Below, piece after piece: positions 17,218 to 25,835 of a stretch of 64,000 nucleotides of DNA (position 1 is its first letter; every line of letters starts with the position of its first letter). The DNA lies in assembly GCF_001439845.1 (NCBI RefSeq), contig NZ_JYLO01000006.1:62001-126000 (forward strand), written 5' to 3'. A program made the translations under genes and the position numbers. Origin of the DNA: Pseudomonas lactis. GTDB lineage: Bacteria > Pseudomonadota > Gammaproteobacteria > Pseudomonadales > Pseudomonadaceae. The notes beneath the pieces are model-generated. The model was not told where the DNA came from and ran no database searches. It saw only the letters and a program-made list of their open reading frames with translations.

Positions 17218-18093
17218 ATGAGTCAGTACCAGCCGGGCATTCTTGCCGCACCGGTGCCTTTGCAGGCCCGCCATCTGTTTTTTGCCCTCGACTCGCTGCA
17301 AGCCGTGCCCGCTGCGCTGGACGCACTGGTGCAGTTGACGGATGCGGCGGCCGTGGTGGGGTTCGGTGAGCCGCTGGTAACGGCGCTGGGTGTCCAGATC
17401 CCAGGGCTGCGCTCATTCCCGGCCGTCAGCGGCCCTGGCGCCCACAACCCGTCGACTCAACAGGCGCTGTGGGTATGGCTGCATGGGGTGGATCGCGGTG
17501 AGTTGCTGCTGCGCAGCCGGACCGTGGAAAAAGCCCTGGCCCCGGCGTTTCGCCTGGTGCAGTCGACAGAAGGCTTCCGCTACAAGACCGGCTTTGACCT
17601 GACCGACTACGAAGACGGCACCGAAAACCCTCACGACGATGCCGCCGTGGAAGCCGCGCTGACCGACAGCGGCGCCAGCTTCGCTGCTATCCAGCAATGG
17701 CAGCACGACCTTGACGGTTTCGCCGCGTTGCCTGCCCAGGAGCGTGACCACATCATTGGCCGCCGTCATGGCGATAACGAAGAACTCGACGATGCCCCCG
17801 AGTCGGCCCACACCAAGCGCACCGCCCAGGAAAGCTTCACACCGGAAGCCTTCGTGGTGCGCCGCTCCATGCCCTGGGCCGAAAATGGCCAGGCGGGGCT
17901 GATGTTCCTCGCGTTTGGTCATTCTTTCGATGCGTTCGAAGCGCAGTTGCGACGCATGAGTGGGTTGGAAGATGGGATTGTCGATGGCCTGTATCGCATC
18001 AGCAAGCCGTTGACGGGGGGTTATTACTGGTGCCCGCCGCTGAAGGACGGGCGCCTGGATCTGGGCGTGGTTTTTGAGTCGCCGCTTCCTTGA
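17218..18093 (+). CDS. Dye-decolorising (DyP-type) haem peroxidase
   Basis: This is a 291-residue peroxidase of the YfeX/class B DyP group. The hallmark distal motif is DYEDGTENP (~residue 135, catalytic Asp), and the proximal haem His is probably in ESAHTKR (~residue 200). An Arg-rich C-terminal helix (SFDAFEAQLRRMSG) follows. It uses hydrogen peroxide to oxidise dyes, porphyrins or phenolics. There is no signal peptide, so it is cytoplasmic unless loaded into a compartment; no encapsulin gene is nearby. The ATG at 17218 has a strong AGAAGGAG site. It is followed by a REPIN and then the convergent carbonic anhydrase gene. Confidence 0.88.
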   Translation: MSQYQPGILAAPVPLQARHLFFALDSLQAVPAALDALVQLTDAAAVVGFGEPLVTALGVQIPGLRSFPAVSGPGAHNPSTQQALWVWLHGVDRGELLLRSRTVEKALAPAFRLVQSTEGFRYKTGFDLTDYEDGTENPHDDAAVEAALTDSGASFAAIQQWQHDLDGFAALPAQERDHIIGRRHGDNEELDDAPESAHTKRTAQESFTPEAFVVRRSMPWAENGQAGLMFLAFGHSFDAFEAQLRRMSGLEDGIVDGLYRISKPLTGGYYWCPPLKDGRLDLGVVFESPLP

Positions 18094-18108
18094 GCGATCA
18101 TTGCCCCC

Positions 18109-18207
18109 TGTAGGAGCGAGCTTGCTCGCGAAAAGCGTCAACGATAACGCGCGCCGCCTGAATCAACGCGGCGCCTTCGAGTTTTTCGCGAGCAAGCTCG
18201 CTCCTAC
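18109..18207. repeat. REPIN, TGTAGGAGCGAGC family
   Basis: Arms TGTAGGAGCGAGCTTGCTCG and CGAGCAAGCTCGCTCCTAC lie between convergent genes. Its centre (GTCAACGATAACGC...GGCGCCTT) is almost the same as that of the copy at 48218-48317, so the two are recent relatives. Confidence 0.85.
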
Positions 18208-18214
18208 GCAAAGC

Positions 18215-18949
18215 CTAACCGAGCATTTTTACTTTGCCGCTGTGCAGCTTGTATACGCCGCCGACAATCAGCAGTTTTCCCGCCGCGACCGCATCAGCCA
18301 ACAGGCTTGATTCAGCCGTGAGCCGCGCCATGGTGTCGGTGACATTTTGTGCAATGGCGTTTTCCAGCAAATCGCCGGGCGCTTTCAATACCTTGTTCAC
18401 CGAGGGTTTGAAAGTATCGGCCAAGCCCTGGATCTTGCCCGGGAAGCGGGCGTTATCCTTGACGGCCTTGACCCCCGCCGCGACTGCGCCACACATGTCG
18501 TGCCCCAATACCATGATCAGGGGCGTGCCCAATACCGCCACCGCGTATTCAAGGCTGGCGAGCCCGTTATCGGTGGCGAAATTGCCCGCGACCCGTACCG
18601 CGAAGAGGTCGCCGCGGGCGGTGTCGAAAGCGTACTCGGGAGCGATCCGCGAATCGGCACAACTTAACACCGCGACGAACGGATTTTGCCCACCCACCAA
18701 CACTTCACGCTCGCTCATAAAGTCATGACGCTTGGTCACCCCGTCGGCGTAACGCTGGTTGCCTTCCATCAGCCGCTGCAAGGCAAGTTGGGGGCTGAGG
18801 TCGTTGGCGGGCTTGGGCAGCGCTGGCGCCGCCGATGTTGCGTTCGCGAGGGAGGGCAGCGCCCCGCTCAGTAGCGTTGCGCTTGTACTGACGGCAGCCA
18901 GGCGTAGGAAGTTTCGACGGTCTTTGAGGTGAACAGGGCGGTTGCACAT
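18215..18949 (-). CDS. Beta-class carbonic anhydrase with Tat-like signal
   Basis: This 244-residue zinc enzyme interconverts CO2 and bicarbonate. The zinc/active-site motifs are SCADSR (~residue 100) and GHDMCG (~155), as in beta carbonic anhydrases. The N-terminus carries a twin-arginine signal (DRRNFLRLAAVS followed by a hydrophobic Ala/Leu stretch and ANA), so the enzyme should be exported folded to the periplasm. The start is uncertain: ATG 18949 gives a normal-length signal, and GTG 18979 would add ten residues; neither has a clear ribosome site. It is monocistronic and convergent with the DyP gene. Confidence 0.85.
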   Translation of the reverse strand: MCNRPVHLKDRRNFLRLAAVSTSATLLSGALPSLANATSAAPALPKPANDLSPQLALQRLMEGNQRYADGVTKRHDFMSEREVLVGGQNPFVAVLSCADSRIAPEYAFDTARGDLFAVRVAGNFATDNGLASLEYAVAVLGTPLIMVLGHDMCGAVAAGVKAVKDNARFPGKIQGLADTFKPSVNKVLKAPGDLLENAIAQNVTDTMARLTAESSLLADAVAAGKLLIVGGVYKLHSGKVKMLG

Positions 18950-19137
18950 CGGGAAGGTTCTCAGACGGGTTGAGGGCACTAGGGTGGGAACGATCAGCCG
19001 AAAGAGATGTAAGAAATATCTGATTTTGCTTGTGTCTAGCAGCGGGGGCGCCTTCTAAGCACAAGACTCAGCCCTTGTAAAAAAGGCCAGGGGAGGGCTA
19101 GTGTGGCGGCCTGAATATTTCTGAATGTTTCAGTTTT

Positions 19138-20286
19138 ATGTCCAGCCTTGCCCAACGCACCGCCAATACCACCTCGCGCCGCGCGGCACTGACCCTCGGG
19201 TTTTGCCTGCCCAGTGATGTGCTGCTGTACCTGTTGCTGCCCATGGAGTCCGAGGCGTTCGGCATCACGCTGGCCCAGGCTGGGGTGTTGTTGGCGGCTA
19301 ACCGTCTGGTACGGATCTTTGGTTATCGGCATGTACTGAATTTTTATGCACGTAACGGCGACCGCCTGACCTGCATGCTCGCCGCCGGCGCGGCAGCACT
19401 GTGCGCATTGGGTAATTCGGTGCTGTCGGGCTTCGCTGCGCTGTTGGTCTTGCGGCTGGTGTGGGGCCTGTGTTTTGCCGCGTTGAACCTGTCGACCCAG
19501 GTACTGGCGACGTCTGAACCTGAAGGGGCGGCGCGCAGGGCGGGGCGCTCACGGGCATTGATTGCCTTCGGGCCGATGCTGGCCCTGCCTCTGGGCGGGT
19601 TGCTGACGTTATGGGCCGGGCCGCGCCCGATCTTCCTGATTCTCGCCGTCTGTTGCCTGGCAGGGTTGTGGATCGCTCGCGGCCTGCCCACCTCCGGTCA
19701 TGACTTGCACAGCACTCCGGGGCGCCGCTTCAGGTGGCCTGACAGCGTTGCGCTGTGGTCGTTTATCGAAGGTGTCGCGCTGGACGGCTTGTTTATCTTT
19801 GGCCTGTCGATCCAGGCGCAGAAGATCATGGGCGGGGATGCGGTACTGATCGCCGGCGGCTTGATGGGCCTGCGCTACCTGTCGGAATTGCTCCTGAGCC
19901 CGTTGGGCGGGCGTGCGGCCCAGCGTTTCGGTGCCACGTCGATGCTGTTGCTGTTTTCGTTCTTGAGCGCCCTGGCCCTGGCTGCGTTCGGCAGCCATTG
20001 GGTGATCGTCGGCGCGGCGGCGGTGCTGGTGCTGCGTGCGTTGCAATTGCCCCTGGTGACTACCCTGGTGGCCGAGCGCAACCCCGGCGCCATGCGCGTG
20101 TCTGCATTGGCGTCCAACGCCGTATGGCGCGATATCGGCGCCGGCCTCGGGCCGCTGCTGGCGGGCCTGTTGCTACCTGTGGCCTCGGCGCCCTGGGTGT
20201 TTGGCCTGGCGGGTGCGGCGATTGCCCTGAGTGCAGTGTTTTGCTGGCGGGCCAAATGGCCCACTGACGTGTCCCTGCGGAGCTAA
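19138..20286 (+). CDS. Major facilitator superfamily transporter
   Basis: This 382-residue membrane protein has about 11-12 hydrophobic segments in two halves. It has a loop with a degenerate MFS motif after the second helix (LVRIFGYRHVLNF), and a long central loop around residue 190 with a basic stretch (PGRRFRWPD). It probably exports a small molecule; no substrate clue is present. The ATG at 19138 has no strong ribosome site. The 3' end overlaps the convergent DUF3087 gene by four bases. Confidence 0.8.
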   Translation: MSSLAQRTANTTSRRAALTLGFCLPSDVLLYLLLPMESEAFGITLAQAGVLLAANRLVRIFGYRHVLNFYARNGDRLTCMLAAGAAALCALGNSVLSGFAALLVLRLVWGLCFAALNLSTQVLATSEPEGAARRAGRSRALIAFGPMLALPLGGLLTLWAGPRPIFLILAVCCLAGLWIARGLPTSGHDLHSTPGRRFRWPDSVALWSFIEGVALDGLFIFGLSIQAQKIMGGDAVLIAGGLMGLRYLSELLLSPLGGRAAQRFGATSMLLLFSFLSALALAAFGSHWVIVGAAAVLVLRALQLPLVTTLVAERNPGAMRVSALASNAVWRDIGAGLGPLLAGLLLPVASAPWVFGLAGAAIALSAVFCWRAKWPTDVSLRS

Positions 20287-20804
20287 GCGCTTTTCAGGCT
20301 GTCCAGCCAGGCAGGATCAAGCCGGGTTTGCTCGGTAGCGATCCCCAGGGCCTGCATCTTCGCCTTGTGGGCCTCGATCTCGCCCACCATTTGCGCCTGG
20401 GCGCTGGAGTTGGCGTCCAGTTCGTGCATCTGAATCAGCCCCAGATGATAGAAACGCAACAGCTTGATGGCTGACGGGTCGTTGGCCTGTACCCGTTCGC
20501 TGACCTTGTGCATCACATTGGTCACGCTCATCAGGCTGCGTTTGAGCTGCCAGCCATACACCGCCGACGTCATCCAGGGTTGGGTCCAGAACGGGCCACG
20601 TACCAGCGCGACGGTGATCAACACCCCGGCAAAGACGCCGCCGACGTTGAAGCGAAAATTATCACCGCCAGGCTCACCGAACAGCATCACTGCCAGGCTC
20701 GATAACAGCATGGCCAAGGCCAGGAACAGCACGGCAATGACCAGTGTGCTGCGACGGGTCTGTTGGCGATAGGTGGCGGGGTCGCAGGGTTTGAGCTCGA
20801 ACAT
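20283..20804 (-). CDS. DUF3087-family membrane protein
   Basis: This 173-residue protein has two closely spaced membrane segments (about residues 25-45 and 58-75) and a cytoplasmic helical tail rich in charged residues. It matches, from memory, the uncharacterised DUF3087 family common in Pseudomonas. ATG 20804 is preferred because a GGAGA site lies about ten bases upstream; an ATG at 20834 would add ten residues. Function unknown. Confidence 0.7.
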   Translation of the reverse strand: MFELKPCDPATYRQQTRRSTLVIAVLFLALAMLLSSLAVMLFGEPGGDNFRFNVGGVFAGVLITVALVRGPFWTQPWMTSAVYGWQLKRSLMSVTNVMHKVSERVQANDPSAIKLLRFYHLGLIQMHELDANSSAQAQMVGEIEAHKAKMQALGIATEQTRLDPAWLDSLKSA

Positions 20805-20918
20805 CCGGGGCAGGTCTCCAGAAAGAGCGGTCATCTTCTCATGCTTGGCGCAATGAAGTTGAACGATGGCGGCGGGCGATTTCTCTAAAACGGTGAACCC
20901 TTCATGAGGTCAGCCGTC

Positions 20919-21098
20919 ATGCCCGACTATAAACAGCCACCGCCTGGTACACCCGACCCGCACCGCACCCCCGGTGAAGAGGAGCGCGACAACGATGCGT
21001 TGCGCCCCAATGATCCGAAAGAACGAGGCCCGGACGACGATGTGCAGCGCGCCGAAGAAGACCTGGAAAACCTCCACGACAAAGCCCGTCCGCTTTAA
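20919..21098 (+). CDS. Small hydrophilic hypothetical protein
   Basis: This 59-residue protein is strongly charged and low in complexity: a Pro-rich start (PPPGTPDPHRTPGEEER) and an acidic middle and end (DDDVQRAEEDLENLHDK). It has no membrane or signal segment and is probably unstructured. I chose ATG 20919 with GAGG upstream. It is followed after 12 bases by another small acidic protein, so the two form an operon ending at a clear terminator. Coding potential is supported by that arrangement and by good ribosome sites; I cannot name a family. Confidence 0.6.
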   Translation: MPDYKQPPPGTPDPHRTPGEEERDNDALRPNDPKERGPDDDVQRAEEDLENLHDKARPL

Positions 21099-21110
21099 CA
21101 GGAGAACCTG

Positions 21111-21311
21111 ATGAACAAGCGTACCGATGGCCCCCATTCCAACGAACACGCCAGTGGCAAGGATGAACTGGGCTTCGACCCGGACTCGCCGGACCTGGCC
21201 GACCCGCAGGTCGACCCGATCGGCCCGGCAATTGCGCCGCTGGACAAAACGGACGAGGAGACAGCGAAAAAAAAGCCGCCCTACGATCCGTTGGGCGACT
21301 TGAAGCAGTGA
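21111..21311 (+). CDS. Small acidic hypothetical protein
   Basis: This 66-residue hydrophilic protein is rich in Asp and Pro, with a repeated DPDSPDLADPQVDP pattern and a KKKPPYDPLGD tail. A strong ribosome site (CAGGAGAACCTG) precedes the ATG. It is the second gene of a two-gene unit with the preceding small protein. It is probably disordered. I do not recognise a function. Confidence 0.65.
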   Translation: MNKRTDGPHSNEHASGKDELGFDPDSPDLADPQVDPIGPAIAPLDKTDEETAKKKPPYDPLGDLKQ

Positions 21312-21315
21312 ACCG

Positions 21316-21343
21316 AGCCCCGCCTGTGTGCGGGGCTTTGTTT
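21316..21343 (+). terminator. Terminator of the small-protein operon
   Basis: The stem AGCCCCG/CGGGGCT (21316-21322, 21331-21337) is followed by TTGTTTAT. It touches the 3' end of the convergent gene at 21342. Confidence 0.7.
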
Positions 21344-21578
21344 ATCTGGGCGGGGACCAGCTGACGTCGCTGATGCCGTATTTTTCCGCCCAGGGCCGGG
21401 TGGTCTTTTTCACCTGCTCGTGACCCACGCGACCGATGCGGCTGACATGGGCAATGTCGGCATCAACGGCCGCCCAATGCCAGGCCTCGGCGTTGTTCAT
21501 CACCTCGGCGCGCACCACGAAAGACTTGGGTTTACCGTGTAGCTGATAGTGGACGGTGTAGATTTTTGCGGTACTCAT
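21342..21578 (-). CDS. Small conserved protein (DUF6555-like)
   Basis: This is a 78-residue soluble protein. It starts with a strand TAKIYTVHYQLHGKPKSF and has an NAEAWHWAAVDA helix and a basic second half. A strong GGGAGGCAAC site precedes ATG 21578, so the longer frame extending upstream is not used. It resembles small Pseudomonas proteins that I recall as DUF6555; this name should be checked. Function unknown. Confidence 0.65.
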   Translation of the reverse strand: MSTAKIYTVHYQLHGKPKSFVVRAEVMNNAEAWHWAAVDADIAHVSRIGRVGHEQVKKTTRPWAEKYGISDVSWSPPR

Positions 21579-21698
21579 GTTGCCTCCCAATCTTGTTATA
21601 GATGGATAGGCTGGCGCTCCAAAAGGTTCATTCAAAATGACAACGCACACAGAGGCGCGGCATAGTGACGCTCTTGCCCTGCGCCCAAGGATCGCGCC

Positions 21699-22532
21699 AT
21701 GCACACACTCGCCGATAGCCGCCTGTACCTGCAACGCCTGGGCTATGCCTCGCCACCGCCGCCCACCCTGCAAACCCTGCGGGACCTGCAACTGCGCCAT
21801 GTGTGCACCTTCGCCTTTGAAAGCCTGTCGACCCTGATGCATGCACCGGTGCCGATCGACCTGCCCAGCGTCGAGCGTAAGGTGCTGCATGAGGGGCGTG
21901 GCGGCTATTGCTATGAGCTGAACCAGCTGTTCCTGGCCCTATTGCAGGAGCTGGGCTTTGAAGCCCGTGGTATCACCGGGCGCGTTGTGATCGGCGGCCC
22001 ACCGGACGCCCACACCGGGCGTACCCACCGCCTGAGCCTGGTGACCCTTGACGGCGTGCGCTATATCACCGACGTCGGCTTTGGCGGTATGGTGCCCAGC
22101 AGCCCGTTGCAACTGGACAGCGACGCGCCCCAGGTCACCGCTCATGAGTGCTTTCGTCTGACACACAACCAAGGCAGTTACACGCTATGGGGCCAGGTGG
22201 GTGAAGAATGGCGTGGCCTGTATGTGTTCGACCTGCAAACCCAGGCCGACATCGATTATGAAATCGGCAACTGGTACGTCTCCACGCACCCTGGCTCACC
22301 GTTCGTCGGGCAGTTGAAAGCCGCGCTGCTTGCGCCCGGTAAACGTCATACCTTGGCCAACGCCCGCTATGCCCTTCATTATCTGGATCGACCCAGCGAA
22401 AAGCGCACGCTCAAGAGTGCCGATGAGTTACTGGGACTGTTGCGCGACACCTTCGGCATTCGGCTGCCGGAGCAGCCTCAACTTCGCGAAGCCGTTGAAC
22501 ACCTGATTCGCATGAATCCTGAAGAGTCTTGA
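21699..22532 (+). CDS. nat: Arylamine N-acetyltransferase
   Basis: This 277-residue enzyme transfers the acetyl group of acetyl-CoA to arylamines, hydrazines or N-hydroxyarylamines. The Cys-His-Asp triad is visible: Cys71 in RGGYCYELNQLF, His110 in GRTHRLSL and Asp125 in ITDVGFGG. Length and start fit the bacterial NAT family (NhoA type). The gene stands alone, on the opposite strand from the small gene before it. It probably takes part in xenobiotic detoxification or in tailoring of an aromatic metabolite; no biosynthetic cluster is next to it. Confidence 0.92.
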   Translation: MHTLADSRLYLQRLGYASPPPPTLQTLRDLQLRHVCTFAFESLSTLMHAPVPIDLPSVERKVLHEGRGGYCYELNQLFLALLQELGFEARGITGRVVIGGPPDAHTGRTHRLSLVTLDGVRYITDVGFGGMVPSSPLQLDSDAPQVTAHECFRLTHNQGSYTLWGQVGEEWRGLYVFDLQTQADIDYEIGNWYVSTHPGSPFVGQLKAALLAPGKRHTLANARYALHYLDRPSEKRTLKSADELLGLLRDTFGIRLPEQPQLREAVEHLIRMNPEES

Positions 22533-22657
22533 GTTAGAGCCTTCGCTGAATCGTTTTTCCTCCGTTTTGGTGCAAATCCGTTCGAACTTTTTGCAAAAGC
22601 CAAGGTTCGAACCGATTCCTGAATACTTTGCCCACCTTAAAATGGAGATGTAAAACG

Positions 22658-23410
22658 ATGTCCAAACTATTCGGAAAATTCCTCAAGAACACCTCGTTGC
22701 TGGCCCTGGTGGCTGCGCCTGGCGTGGTGTTCGCAGCACCTTCCACTGACCCGATTTCCACGTTCGGGATCATGGGCAGCTACAACGACTTCAAACTTGA
22801 AGGCGGCAGCGAAAGCGACAAAGACCACATGCCCGAAGCCGGCCTGTTCTACAACTTCGGCAACAAGCTCACTGCCGAGTCGGGCTTTATCTACCAGGCC
22901 GGTATCGAAGCCAAGTACGGTGAAAAAAGCGATAACAAACTCAAGGAAGGCCAGGCCGACCTCGACCTCGGCTGGCGTGCCGCGCTGGATGCGCGCAATT
23001 TTGTCGACGTGATCGTGGGCGGTGGCTACAGCTGGACCCGCTACGAGCCGGACACCAATGGCTACGACATGAAGCTCACCAACAAATCGCCGTTTGCCAA
23101 GGCGGCGCTGGGCTACAACCACCAGTTCGATGACATGACCCTGCGCGTTGAAGCCGGCGCCCGTCACACCATCGACGGCCGCGCCAAGCTCAAGGTCGAC
23201 GGCGTCGGCAGCGACACCGTAGACCTCAAGGACCGCACCAACCCTTACGCCGAAGTCAGCCTGCTGATGAACCAGAAGGGCGACCTGCCAGTGATGGCGG
23301 GCCTGTACTACACCCGCACCGAGTACAAGCTCGATAACGACTCCTATGTGGCCGACAACACCAAGCTCAAGCGTGATGAGTATGGTTTCAAGGTGGGTAT
23401 CGCGTTCTAA
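22658..23410 (+). CDS. Outer-membrane beta-barrel protein
   Basis: This 250-residue protein has a clear signal peptide (LLALVAAPGVVFA, cleavage near residue 26) and alternating amphipathic strands typical of an 8-stranded barrel (YNDFKLEGG, LTAESGFIYQAGIEAKYG, ATLGYNHQFD-like segments). It ends in a terminal Phe (YGFKVGIAF), the BAM recognition signal. It matches the general outer-membrane barrel (OMP_b-brl) fold. The ATG at 22658 has a GGAGATG site; the upstream in-frame ATG would spoil the signal peptide. It has its own promoter space and a strong terminator. Confidence 0.85.
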   Translation: MSKLFGKFLKNTSLLALVAAPGVVFAAPSTDPISTFGIMGSYNDFKLEGGSESDKDHMPEAGLFYNFGNKLTAESGFIYQAGIEAKYGEKSDNKLKEGQADLDLGWRAALDARNFVDVIVGGGYSWTRYEPDTNGYDMKLTNKSPFAKAALGYNHQFDDMTLRVEAGARHTIDGRAKLKVDGVGSDTVDLKDRTNPYAEVSLLMNQKGDLPVMAGLYYTRTEYKLDNDSYVADNTKLKRDEYGFKVGIAF

Positions 23411-23425
23411 CGCTGTTTGCGCTGC

Positions 23426-23458
23426 AAAAACGCCCCGAATGCTCGGGGCGTTTTTTTT
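23426..23458 (+). terminator. Terminator of the outer-membrane protein gene
   Basis: A perfect CGCCCCGA/TCGGGGCG stem (23431-23450) has A residues before it and eight T after it. It is a strong terminator for the plus-strand gene and could also act for the minus-strand gene ending at 23473. Confidence 0.9.
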
Positions 23459-23472
23459 GCGGCTATTGCCGG

Positions 23473-23787
23473 TCAGCCCAATGCGGCAAGTTGCGCCACG
23501 GTTTCCGGAAAGCGCGCCACCAGTCGTATCAACGTGACAGCCTGCGCATTCGGCTTGGCCCGGCCTTGCTCCCAGTTCTCCAAGGTGCGGGTGTTGGTGC
23601 GCAGGTACATGGCGAATACCGAGCGGGACAGGTTGAGTTGCTGGCGTACGGCGATTACCTCGTCAGCGCTGAGTGGCGCCAGCTTGTTGAGGTGCGCTTT
23701 GTGGGTGCGCAGGGTAATTTTGCCCTGGCGTTCATCAGCCAAGGCGTCGAAGCCTTCGACCAGTTCGGAAAAGATTTCACGTTTCAT
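23473..23787 (-). CDS. HigA-type antitoxin
   Basis: This 104-residue protein has a C-terminal XRE-like HTH (about residues 38-90; LSRSVFAMYLRTNTRTLENW is the recognition region). The N-terminal half (EGFDALADERQGKITLRTH) should bind and neutralise the toxin. It is the second gene of a reversed-order toxin-antitoxin pair, overlapping the toxin gene by 11 bases. Proteins of this kind also repress their own promoter with the toxin as co-repressor. Confidence 0.85.
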   Translation of the reverse strand: MKREIFSELVEGFDALADERQGKITLRTHKAHLNKLAPLSADEVIAVRQQLNLSRSVFAMYLRTNTRTLENWEQGRAKPNAQAVTLIRLVARFPETVAQLAALG

Positions 23788-24127
23788 GGTGTGTTCTCGC
23801 TTTGATTTCCCTGTCTAGCATGTGTTTAAGGGCTTTCTTGTGTTGGGGTGTCAGGTCGTTCTGTTCGTGTTTGCCGTACAAAGTGAATAACCAGAATTGC
23901 GTACCGCCTGACCACCAGTAGTAAATGACCCGCAGGCCACCGCGCTTGCCTTTGTTTCGTCGCTCATCGACGAAGCGAACCTTTCTCAACCCGCCCGTTC
24001 CTTCGATCACGTCTCCCGCTTCTGGGTTTTTCATCAACTCCTGCTGAAAACCGTGAAAAAGTTCATCGCTCAGATAGTCCCTGCGATGCCGTTCGAATGC
24101 CGGCAGTTCGATAAATAGAGCATCCAT
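23777..24127 (-). CDS. RelE/HigB-2-type toxin
   Basis: This 116-residue toxin of the RelE-like HigB group (PF06296 type) cleaves mRNA at the ribosome. Visible features are the N-terminal helices (LPAFERHRRDYLSDELF) and a core with GLRKVRFVDERRNKGKRGGLR, then VIYYWW and LFTLYGKHEQNDLT. The Arg/Lys-rich core fits RNA binding. ATG 24127 is preferred; an upstream ATG at 24178 would add 17 residues unlike the family. It comes before the antitoxin gene, as in higBA. It lies just beyond the 3' end of the nuo operon. Confidence 0.85.
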   Translation of the reverse strand: MDALFIELPAFERHRRDYLSDELFHGFQQELMKNPEAGDVIEGTGGLRKVRFVDERRNKGKRGGLRVIYYWWSGGTQFWLFTLYGKHEQNDLTPQHKKALKHMLDREIKARTHHET

Positions 24128-24315
24128 GTTCTGTACGTAGCCTGCGTATAGTTTGGTGGCCCACTCGCTTTGGGTCAAGCGCCCAAGCTGTGGGAACTTT
24201 CTTAAAACGCAGACACCTTAGGCCGCATCCAGCGGGGAAGATGCCGGATGAGGAGGCAGATTGAAGAGGAAATTTCAGCGAGTAGGGAAGGGAAAAAGCC
24301 AGGCTACAGAAATGC

Positions 24316-24339
24316 AAAACGGCGCCCAAAGGCGCCGTT
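24316..24339 (-). terminator. Terminator of the nuo operon
   Basis: A nine-base perfect stem AACGGCGCC/GGCGCCGTT has loop CAAA on plus and TTTTGC after it on the minus strand, 26 bases past the nuoN stop. Confidence 0.85.
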
Positions 24340-24364
24340 ATGTTTACTGCATTAATCTAAGCGA

Positions 24365-25828
24365 TCAAACGCCCAGCACCGCGTGCTGCACTAGGGTGAG
24401 CAACGGTTGTGGGTACACGCCCAGGAAGAACGCGAGCAGGGCGATGGCCAGCAGCATGACGCCACCGGCTTTCTGTTCCCAATGCAGCTCGGCATCCACA
24501 CGGCGCAGGTTTGGCTCGATCAGGTACAGGGTGACCATCACGCGCAGGTAGTAGAACACGCCGATGGCGCTGCCCAGTACCAGCGAGGCAACCAGCCACC
24601 ATTCGTGGGCTTCGACACCGGTAGCGACGATGTAGAACTTGCCGATAAAGCCCGCCGTCAGCGGAATGCCGGCCAGGGACAGCATCATCACGGTGAGCAC
24701 GGCGGTCAGGTACGGCCGGCGCCAGAACAGGCCGCGGTATTCGTACAGGGCGTCGGCGTCACGGCCTTTGTACGGCGACGACATCAAGGTGATGACGCCG
24801 AACGCACCCAGGCTTGTGATCACGTAGGTGACCAGGTACACGCCAATGGCTTCCACGGCCAGGCCTTTGCTCGCCACCAGGGCGATCAGCAGGTAGCCGA
24901 AGTGGGCGATGGACGAATAGCCCAGCAGACGCTTGAGGTTGTTCTGGGTCAGGGCCAGCAGGTTACCGAACAGGATCGACGCTATGGCGATCACGGTCAG
25001 CACGTTGCTCAGCACGCCGGTGTTGGCGGCGGGGGAGATCTGGAACAGACGCACCATCACCGCAAACACCGCCACTTTCGACGCAGTGGCCAGGAACGCC
25101 GCCACCGGCGCTGGGGCGCCTTCGTACACGTCCGGGGTCCACAGGTGGAACGGCACCAGCGACAGCTTGAACGCCAGGCCGATCAGCATCATCGCCAGGC
25201 CCAGTTGGGCAATCGGCGCCGGGCTGTTGGTGGCGGCCAGGGCGTGGCCGATACCGGTGAAGCTCAGGCTGCCAGCTTCGGCGTAGAGCAGGGCCATACC
25301 GAACAACAGGAACGCGGAACCGGCAGCCGACAGCACCATGTACTTGATGCCGGCTTCCAGGGAGCGCTTGTTGAAGAAGGCATAGGCCACCAGGCCGTAG
25401 GTCGGGATCGACAGCAGTTCCAGGCCGATGAACAGGCCCGCCAGGTGCTGAGCGCTGACCAGCACGATACCGCCGGCCGCAGCCAGCAGGATCAGCAGGT
25501 ACAGCTCTTCCTTGTTGCCCGGGTAGCCGGTGCCGCCTTCGCCGAGGTAGGCGTGGGCGAGGGTGACGCAGGCCAGGGTCGCCACCAGGATCAGGGCGAT
25601 GTACAGCAGTGCGAAGTCATCGACCATCATCAGTGGCGTGACCGCCAGTGGCGCGACCTTGAGGGCCGGAATGATCGACAGCAGGGCCAGGTTCAACCCG
25701 GCGCAAGACAGCAGGAACGTTTGCGAATGATTGCGGCGCCAGGCGATCGCCAGCATCACCACCACGATGGTGAGGCTGGTGATCAGCAGCGGCGCAAGCG
25801 CGATAAAGTGTTGGATCGTGAATTCCAT
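24365..25828 (-). CDS. nuoN: NADH-quinone oxidoreductase subunit N
   Basis: This 487-residue antiporter-like membrane subunit of complex I forms one of the proton channels. It has about 14 hydrophobic segments, and the conserved Lys/Glu channel regions of the family are present (for example [20 protein letters not shown], with the key Lys and the HLW motif). ATG 25828 is chosen because it begins the standard N-terminus ([13 protein letters not shown]), seven bases after the nuoM stop. It is the last gene of the operon. The length is normal. Confidence 0.95.
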   Translation of the reverse strand: MEFTIQHFIALAPLLITSLTIVVVMLAIAWRRNHSQTFLLSCAGLNLALLSIIPALKVAPLAVTPLMMVDDFALLYIALILVATLACVTLAHAYLGEGGTGYPGNKEELYLLILLAAAGGIVLVSAQHLAGLFIGLELLSIPTYGLVAYAFFNKRSLEAGIKYMVLSAAGSAFLLFGMALLYAEAGSLSFTGIGHALAATNSPAPIAQLGLAMMLIGLAFKLSLVPFHLWTPDVYEGAPAPVAAFLATASKVAVFAVMVRLFQISPAANTGVLSNVLTVIAIASILFGNLLALTQNNLKRLLGYSSIAHFGYLLIALVASKGLAVEAIGVYLVTYVITSLGAFGVITLMSSPYKGRDADALYEYRGLFWRRPYLTAVLTVMMLSLAGIPLTAGFIGKFYIVATGVEAHEWWLVASLVLGSAIGVFYYLRVMVTLYLIEPNLRRVDAELHWEQKAGGVMLLAIALLAFFLGVYPQPLLTLVQHAVLGV

Positions 25829-25835
25829 AGCGCTC

